A stretch of 6,815 nt of DNA, taken from Muribaculaceae bacterium (GTDB lineage: Bacteria > Bacteroidota > Bacteroidia > Bacteroidales > Muribaculaceae). The notes beneath the pieces were generated by a model. It ran no database searches. It saw only the letters and a program-made list of their open reading frames with translations, and was not told the origin of the DNA. Made by a program: the position numbers and the translations under genes. Positions 1 to 5,133 of the stretch are shown here, piece by piece (positions within the stretch are counted from its first letter, which is position 1; each line of letters begins with the position of its first letter). Location of the stretch: contig JAICZO010000241.1 of assembly GCA_029057255.1 (NCBI GenBank), forward strand, positions 1-6,815. Reading direction: 5' to 3'.

Positions 1-651
1 TACGCAGCTCCCGAGCAGGGTGCCTTCACCGAGATCGGCGCCGCTCTCTACAAGCGCATGAACGACCGCGACTTCCGCAAGCTCTCATTCGTAGCTCCCG
101 AGGATTCGCCCCTCCGCGGCCGCGAGCCCTTCCTTGACGCCAAGTTCGCAGAAGAAAACTTCGACGGCCCCTACATCGCCATCAAGTTCCGCCCCGGCGA
201 AGGCAACATGAACGACTACGCAGTAGGTTCGGTAGTTGCTTACCCCCTTATGCGAGTTGAAGAAATGTACTTCATCGAGGCAGAGGCCACCGCGCACATC
301 AACGCAGCCGAAGGCAACAACCTGCTGAAGAACTTCATGAAGACCTACCGCTACAACAGCTACGACAACAACGTCAGCACCACCGACGACGTAGTCGAGG
401 AAATCGTATTCCAGAAGCGTATCGAGCTCTGGGGCGAAGGTCAGGCATTCTTCGACTTGAAGCGTCTCGGCTACTCTATAACCCGCGCTTACGACGGCAG
501 CAACTTCGACCCGACCCGTAACACCTTCAACACCAACGGCCGTCCCGCATGGATGAACTTCTGTATCGTGCAGACCGAGCCTAACAATAACACAGGTGTC
601 ACCGGCTACAACACTCCGAGCTGCGAAGAAATGTACAAGCCCATCAATTAA
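1..651 (+). CDS. SusD/RagB-family outer-membrane lipoprotein, C-terminal part (5' end outside window)
   Basis: The reading frame is open from base 1 to the TAA at 649-651, giving 216 residues; the first Met in the window (base 58) is internal, because coding sequence in the same frame continues upstream to the edge. The fragment shows the SusD/RagB C-terminal pattern: YPLMRVEEMYFIEAEA (the usual 'plmR.aE.yl..AEA' helix), then EEIVFQKRIELWGEGQAFFDLKRLG, here split as the 'i..eR..EL..Eg' and 'f.DlkR' motifs, and a C-terminal segment ending EEMYKPIN. SusD-type proteins are about 500-600 residues, so roughly the last 40% is present. Family role: a surface lipoprotein that caps a SusC TonB-dependent pore and captures glycans, or peptides in the RagB branch. 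The substrate cannot be read from this fragment. It probably shares an operon with the lipoprotein gene 21 bases downstream, as no terminator separates them. Confidence 0.93.
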   Translation, partial: YAAPEQGAFTEIGAALYKRMNDRDFRKLSFVAPEDSPLRGREPFLDAKFAEENFDGPYIAIKFRPGEGNMNDYAVGSVVAYPLMRVEEMYFIEAEATAHINAAEGNNLLKNFMKTYRYNSYDNNVSTTDDVVEEIVFQKRIELWGEGQAFFDLKRLGYSITRAYDGSNFDPTRNTFNTNGRPAWMNFCIVQTEPNNNTGVTGYNTPSCEEMYKPIN

Positions 652-672
652 TCTTCTTAAGAATTACAAATC

Positions 673-2610
673 ATGCGATTCAACAAAATATTCACAACCA
701 TCCTCGGCTCGGCTCTCCTTTTCGGTGCATGGTCGTGTACGGAAGAGCCGAAGTACAACCCGGCGCCCGAGTATAACGGCGACGACGTATACTTCTCGTC
801 CGAGCAGTCTGCAGTAGTTGACATCCCTACAGGCGCACAGTCTGTATCGGTTGAACTCAACCGCGTCAAAGCAGGCGAAGAACTTGTTGTCGGCCTCGTC
901 GGCACAGTGACCAACCCCGACGGTGAAGATCTCAGCAGCGTCTTCAACGTCCCCACCCAGGTAACATTCCCCAAGGGTGAGACCAAGGTTGAAATTCCCA
1001 TCGGCGTTGACTTCGCCTATGTAGAGGCAGAAGTAGCCTACCAGCTCAACATCGCCGTCAACGGTGAGCTTACATCGCCCTACGGCGCATCGCAGGCTCA
1101 GTTCACCCTCACCTACGCTCCCTGGGGCCCGTTCAAGCGTATCGGCGGCACCGAGATGGCACACGTCACTCTCTCAAGCTTCGGCATGACCGACCAGGAG
1201 TGCGCCGTATACGAATCCCGCTCGACAGTAGAGGGCGACAACCGTATCAAGTACCAGTTCGGTGACTACGGCTGCTCCGACCTCAACCCCGACCAGAGCA
1301 CGTGGACATTCTATGTCAACGGCTACAACGCTACCATCATCGTCGACGTCGACAAAAAACGCGCCACCTGGGAACCCATGAACACCGGCGACACCGAGTC
1401 GTTCGGCTCGATGGTGAAGGTAACCGACGTCTACACCTACAAGAAGGACATCAACCCCAACATCTTCAGCTCTCAGACGCTCGAAGAAATCTACGAACTC
1501 GGCTCCAACTACAGTGCTGAGACCGGCCGCATCGCCATCCTCACCATGTACTACACCGACGCTCAGCCCATCACCTACTCCGCCGAGTACATGCAGCTTC
1601 CCGGCTACGCAAGCTACGATGTTGACTTCACCTACCTCGGCCACTTCGTAAGCGAGCCCGAGAAGCAGGAATCGGTGCAGATTGAAGTCTACAAGAGCGA
1701 CGACCTCGCTTCCTACCAGCTCCGTTTCTTCGAAGGCGAGCTCAGCGAGGCTGACGTGACCAAGGCTCTCGAGGAAATGCGCAAGGACGACTCCGCCGTC
1801 CTCCACACCGAAGCTGTGGAAGTATACGAGTACTACCTCCGCAAGGAAGGCAAGTACACCTTCGTGGTCCTCGGCTATGACAGCAAGAACAACGAGGTAT
1901 ACAACACCACATGGAGCTTCGACTTCACCCCCGTCCAGCCCTACAACTGGAAGTCGCTCGGCTATGCCGAATACACCGACGGTTTCTTCTACAGCCTCTA
2001 CAAGAGCATCGAACCCGTATCGTGGGACGTTGAAGTAGAACAGAGCACAGAGAACCCCGGCATCATCCGCCTCGTCAACCCCTATCGCTCCGGCAACGGC
2101 TGGGCATATGCCGACGAGAAATTCGACCTCAAGGGCAACTACTACCTCACCCTCAACATCGAGGATCCCGAGATGGTATACGTGCTCGAAGGCAAGCTCG
2201 GCGTGATGCTCAGCTCGGAAGACGGTGAAGTGAGCGCATTCTCGCGCGCCGGCGAACTCGTGGCCATCGGCCGCAAGCCCAACATCATCAAGCGCCTCGG
2301 CTATGCAGGCAAGCTCGCCGACGACGCCATCACCTTCCCCGGCTCGACACTCTACCTCGGCTTCAGCAACGTCACCGACAGCGAAGGCGCTCTCGAGTGG
2401 ATGGACACCAACCTCGCACTCGACGTTGAAAGCTCTGACCTCACAGAGCAGATCAAGAGCGAAGGCGAGTTCTACCTCGACCTCAGCACTGTTGACCTCA
2501 ACGGCACCGCAGCAGCCAAGGCAGCTCCCAAGGCTATCAACGGCGTTAAGCTCAACAAGAAGTCGCTGCTCCGCAAAAACAACGCCAAGAACGTAGTCAG
2601 CCTCCGCTAA
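673..2610 (+). CDS. Surface lipoprotein of unknown family next to SusD (Calx-beta/Ig-like region plus two related modules)
   Basis: The 645-residue product begins with a lipoprotein signal: R2 and K5, a hydrophobic stretch, then lipobox GAWSC with Cys22. The acidic TEEP after the Cys fits Bacteroidetes lipoproteins exported to the cell surface. I do not recognise a named family. Visible parts: residues ~38-150 form a beta-rich region like Calx-beta repeats, with 'VTFPKGETKVEIPIGV' as its clearest motif. A module starts at W151 (PWGPFKRIG), passes W233 and ends near residue 310. A fibronectin/Ig-like stretch covers ~333-421. A second module starts at W426 (NWKSLGYAEYTDGFF), contains NPGIIRLVNPYRSGNGWAY and runs to ~597. 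The last ~30 residues are rich in Lys and Arg. Position after susD suggests an accessory surface binding protein, like SusE/F or SGBPs. That is inference from context; no catalytic motif is visible. The ATG at 673 is chosen because it gives the complete signal peptide. The 21-base gap is A/T-rich with no Shine-Dalgarno, normal for this phylum. Confidence 0.85.
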   Translation: MRFNKIFTTILGSALLFGAWSCTEEPKYNPAPEYNGDDVYFSSEQSAVVDIPTGAQSVSVELNRVKAGEELVVGLVGTVTNPDGEDLSSVFNVPTQVTFPKGETKVEIPIGVDFAYVEAEVAYQLNIAVNGELTSPYGASQAQFTLTYAPWGPFKRIGGTEMAHVTLSSFGMTDQECAVYESRSTVEGDNRIKYQFGDYGCSDLNPDQSTWTFYVNGYNATIIVDVDKKRATWEPMNTGDTESFGSMVKVTDVYTYKKDINPNIFSSQTLEEIYELGSNYSAETGRIAILTMYYTDAQPITYSAEYMQLPGYASYDVDFTYLGHFVSEPEKQESVQIEVYKSDDLASYQLRFFEGELSEADVTKALEEMRKDDSAVLHTEAVEVYEYYLRKEGKYTFVVLGYDSKNNEVYNTTWSFDFTPVQPYNWKSLGYAEYTDGFFYSLYKSIEPVSWDVEVEQSTENPGIIRLVNPYRSGNGWAYADEKFDLKGNYYLTLNIEDPEMVYVLEGKLGVMLSSEDGEVSAFSRAGELVAIGRKPNIIKRLGYAGKLADDAITFPGSTLYLGFSNVTDSEGALEWMDTNLALDVESSDLTEQIKSEGEFYLDLSTVDLNGTAAAKAAPKAINGVKLNKKSLLRKNNAKNVVSLR

Positions 2611-2639
2611 GCGGCATCCTGACACGACATAAATCCGAC

Positions 2640-2677
2640 AACGGGTCGTTCTCATCGCATCGAGAACGGCCCGTTTT
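2640..2677 (+). terminator. Intrinsic terminator after the SusD-lipoprotein unit
   Basis: A 13-bp stem pairs ACGGGTCGTTCTC (2641-2653) with GAGAACGGCCCGT (2662-2674). Every position pairs, with one G-T wobble (2646/2669), and A2640-T2675 can extend it. The loop is 8 bases and the stem runs into TTTT at 2674-2677. It lies 30 bases after the stop codon at 2608-2610 and separates the SusD unit from the protease promoter downstream. Confidence 0.85.
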
Positions 2678-2748
2678 CGTTCCACCGGGGGAGCATCAAA
2701 AGCAAAAAGACACCAAAATGCCGTCGTCACTCGCGTTTTAGGAATTTT

Positions 2749-2758
2749 TTGTATACAA
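2749..2758. promoter_or_regulatory. Palindrome TTGTATACAA upstream of the protease promoter (possible operator)
   Basis: TTGTATACAA is a perfect 10-base palindrome in an A/T-rich stretch directly upstream of the -33 region. Its centre is about 45 bases before the predicted transcription start, a position typical of activator sites. A short A/T-rich palindrome can occur by chance and I know of no regulator assigned to this sequence, so this is a weak candidate only. Confidence 0.25.
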
Positions 2759-2760
2759 TA

Positions 2761-2793
2761 ATTGCGCGGTAATGCCAAATATTCGTATATTTG
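2761..2793 (+). promoter_or_regulatory. Bacteroidetes-type sigma-ABfr promoter for the S8 protease gene
   Basis: TATATTTG at 2786-2793 is a full match to the -7 consensus TAnnTTTG. A partial -33 element, ATTG at 2761-2764 (consensus TTTG), is 21 bases upstream, within the usual spacing. Transcription should begin near 2797-2800, giving a leader of about 45 bases that is A-rich and has no Shine-Dalgarno. This also decides the gene start: an in-frame TTG at 2791 lies inside the -7 box and cannot be the translation start. Confidence 0.75.
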
Positions 2794-2844
2794 CACACTT
2801 CAAACATTATACCGACACAACAAGCAATCGAAATAAAATCTACA

Positions 2845-5073
2845 ATGAAAAGATTACTCCTTCTTGCGGCCGCGGCAGGCGCACTGACAGCGTCGGCTCA
2901 GGGCTTACACAAACTCGACACACCTGCATCGCAGCTTGTCAGTCTTGCTCAGGGCGAACTGTTATCACGCAGCGCAGCCTTCAAAGCACTGCCCGCACCC
3001 AAGGCGGCAGACGAAGCTGTGACAGTGATTGTCACCATCACCGATGAATCAGCTATAGAACAACTCGAGAAGCTCGGTGCCACTATCACCTCGGTTCGCG
3101 ACGAACTGGTGCTTGCCGACATGACCCCCTCGCAGATGGCCGACGCCACCGCCATCGACGCCGTCAAGGCCATATCGCTCGGCTATGAGAACCGCGCCCT
3201 GCTCGAGACAGCGCGCCGCGACTCTCACGTCGACGAAGTACACGCCGGCACCGGTCTCGACAAGGCTTACGACGGCAGCGGCGTCATCGTGGGCATGATG
3301 GACACCGGCCTCGACCCCAACCACGTTAACTTCCGCAACGAAGACGGCAGCAACCGCATCTCCCGCATGTGGATCATCACCGGCAGCAACGGCGCCAAGC
3401 GCGAGCTCACCGGCGACCAGATAACATCATACACCACCGACAACCGCAACCAGACACACGGCACCCACGTGATGGGTATCCTCGCCGGCGGCTACAAGGA
3501 CAAAGCCGACCAGGTGGCTATCTTCAACGCCCGCGGCCGCAACACCGTCAAGCGCGACTACCCCGTGCCCTACTACGGCGTGGCTACCGGAGCCGAAATC
3601 ACACCCGCTGTCGGCACCCTCGACGGCAACAACATCCTCAACGCCGCCGAGTATCTCCTCGAATACGCCAAGAGCCAGAACAAACCCGCCGTGATGAACC
3701 TCTCGCTCGGCCACAACACAGGCCCCCACGACGGCACAACAGCCTCCAACCAGTACCTCGCCAAGGTCGGCAAGGAGATGCTCATCACCATCTCGGCAGG
3801 CAACGAGGGCAACACTCCCCTCTCGATACACAAGGACTTCAAGGCGGGCGACACCGAGGTTAAGACCACATTCGCCAAACGAACCTCCATCGCCGGCATC
3901 GTCGATATCTGGGCTGACGACGCCACTCCCTTCGACTTCACAATCATAGGTGTCGACAAGACTTCGGGCAACATCAAGTACAGCTTCGACTTCGACGGCA
4001 CCAAGTCGGGCACGACCTACCTCACCGGCACAGGCTACACCGCACCCGGCTACATCACCAGCGTCGAGTTCAACAACGCATTCGGCTCGCGCGGCGCCAT
4101 CATCACAAACATCAACGTCAACCCCAACAACAACCGCTTCAACGTCTACATCAACGTGCAGACAGCGGCCGGCAACGACGCCAACGTAGTACCCGGCATC
4201 ATCATCAAGGGCAAGGAAGGCAAGTCGATCGACATGTACACAACGGGCTACACCTACTTCCTCGACAACGGCCTCGCCGGCTACACAACCGGCGACGACA
4301 AAGGCTCGATCAACGACATGGCATGCGGCGACAACGTGCTCGCAGTAGGCGCTTACGTCAACGCCAAGACATGGCCCGCACTCGAGCCGGGCGGATACAT
4401 CCTCGACTACGGCAGCACCAAGGGCGCTATCGCAAGCTTCTCGTCGTACGGCACTCTGCTCGACGGCCGCCAGCTGCCCCACATCTCCGGTCCCGGCGAA
4501 GCCATCATCTCGTCGTACAGCAAGTTCTACATCGACGGCGGCTATGACGGCTACGACGGCAAACTCGTCTCGGCCAAGAAAATCGAAGACAAGCGCAACA
4601 GCTACTGGATGGAGATGTCCGGCACATCGATGTCGTCGCCCTTCGTGGCAGGCGTCCTCGCCCTCTGGCTCCAGGCCGACCCCACCCTCACAATCGACGA
4701 AGTGAAGAACATCCTCAAGGCTACCGCCACCAAAGACGAATTCACCGCAGCTGCTCCCCACCGCTTCGGCTATGGCAAAATCGACGCACTCGCAGGCATG
4801 AAGGCAGTCCTCGGCCTGGGCGGCGTGAGCGATGTCAAGGCCGACAGCAAAGTGATGGTCAATGAAGTATCGGCAGGCGTATACGAGGTATTCATCCCCG
4901 GCGCCGACAGCGTCAACGCAGCTCTCTACAGCCTCTCCGGCGCTATGGCAGCATCGGTGACAGCATCGGGCGACAGCGCCACCCTCAACGCCGACAGCCT
5001 CGCTCCCGGCATCTACGTGCTCCACGTCAACGGCGGCGGCACAACCGACACCCGCAAGGTCGTTGTACGCTGA
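2845..5073 (+). CDS. Secreted subtilisin-like (S8) serine protease with T9SS type A-like sorting domain
   Basis: The 742-residue product should be an exported endopeptidase. The ATG at 2845 is chosen because it starts a clean signal peptide (KR, then LLLLAAAAGALTASA, cleavage after Ala18) and lies ~45 bases after the predicted transcription start; an 18-codon longer TTG form begins inside the promoter. Order of parts: signal peptide 1-18; I9-like propeptide ~57-115 (VTVIVTITD ... IEQLEKLGA); catalytic domain with Asp153 (GMMDTGLDPNHVNF), His205 (HGTHVMGILAGG), oxyanion Asn320 (SAGNEGNTP) and Ser595 (MSGTSMSSPFVAGVLALWL). All key residues are present, so it should be active. About 275 residues separate Asn320 from Ser595, against about 65 in subtilisin; the beta-rich insertion (~340-500) recalls the jelly-roll of CspB-type S8 enzymes. 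Residues ~665-742 resemble a T9SS type A sorting domain: VNAALYSLSG, LAPGIYVLHV and terminal KVVVR. T9SS export is inferred. The gene has its own promoter. Substrate unknown. Confidence 0.93.
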   Translation: MKRLLLLAAAAGALTASAQGLHKLDTPASQLVSLAQGELLSRSAAFKALPAPKAADEAVTVIVTITDESAIEQLEKLGATITSVRDELVLADMTPSQMADATAIDAVKAISLGYENRALLETARRDSHVDEVHAGTGLDKAYDGSGVIVGMMDTGLDPNHVNFRNEDGSNRISRMWIITGSNGAKRELTGDQITSYTTDNRNQTHGTHVMGILAGGYKDKADQVAIFNARGRNTVKRDYPVPYYGVATGAEITPAVGTLDGNNILNAAEYLLEYAKSQNKPAVMNLSLGHNTGPHDGTTASNQYLAKVGKEMLITISAGNEGNTPLSIHKDFKAGDTEVKTTFAKRTSIAGIVDIWADDATPFDFTIIGVDKTSGNIKYSFDFDGTKSGTTYLTGTGYTAPGYITSVEFNNAFGSRGAIITNINVNPNNNRFNVYINVQTAAGNDANVVPGIIIKGKEGKSIDMYTTGYTYFLDNGLAGYTTGDDKGSINDMACGDNVLAVGAYVNAKTWPALEPGGYILDYGSTKGAIASFSSYGTLLDGRQLPHISGPGEAIISSYSKFYIDGGYDGYDGKLVSAKKIEDKRNSYWMEMSGTSMSSPFVAGVLALWLQADPTLTIDEVKNILKATATKDEFTAAAPHRFGYGKIDALAGMKAVLGLGGVSDVKADSKVMVNEVSAGVYEVFIPGADSVNAALYSLSGAMAASVTASGDSATLNADSLAPGIYVLHVNGGGTTDTRKVVVR

Positions 5074-5133
5074 TTACGACCGAACCCCTGACATATTCAA
5101 GGCCTCAACGCACAAGCGCTACGGCATAACGAT

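Noticed and set aside
654..663. Palindrome TTCTTAAGAA in the 21-base gap between the SusD gene and the lipoprotein gene
   Set aside because: Too short and A/T-rich to form a terminator, no T-run after it, and the two genes look co-transcribed; chance symmetry is the simplest explanation.
1174..2796. Long open frame (540 codons) on the minus strand opposite the lipoprotein gene
   Set aside because: Its product is composed of Val/Glu/Ala/Gly-rich sequence without motifs, as expected from the strong C-ending codon bias of the real gene on the plus strand; it also runs across the terminator and promoter region.
2791..2844. N-terminal extension of the protease from an in-frame TTG
   Set aside because: The TTG is part of the -7 promoter element, so it would not be transcribed, and the extension would bury a perfect signal peptide that begins at 2845.
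3427..5025. Long open frame (532 codons) on the minus strand opposite the S8 protease gene
   Set aside because: The plus strand encodes a protease with all catalytic motifs in order; the antisense product is low-complexity Val/Asp/Ala/Cys sequence and is a codon-bias shadow.
5074..5133. Possible promoter or riboswitch between the protease and the TonB receptor
   Set aside because: No TAnnTTTG element is present (CATATTCAAG is a poor match), and 60 bases are too few for a cobalamin riboswitch.
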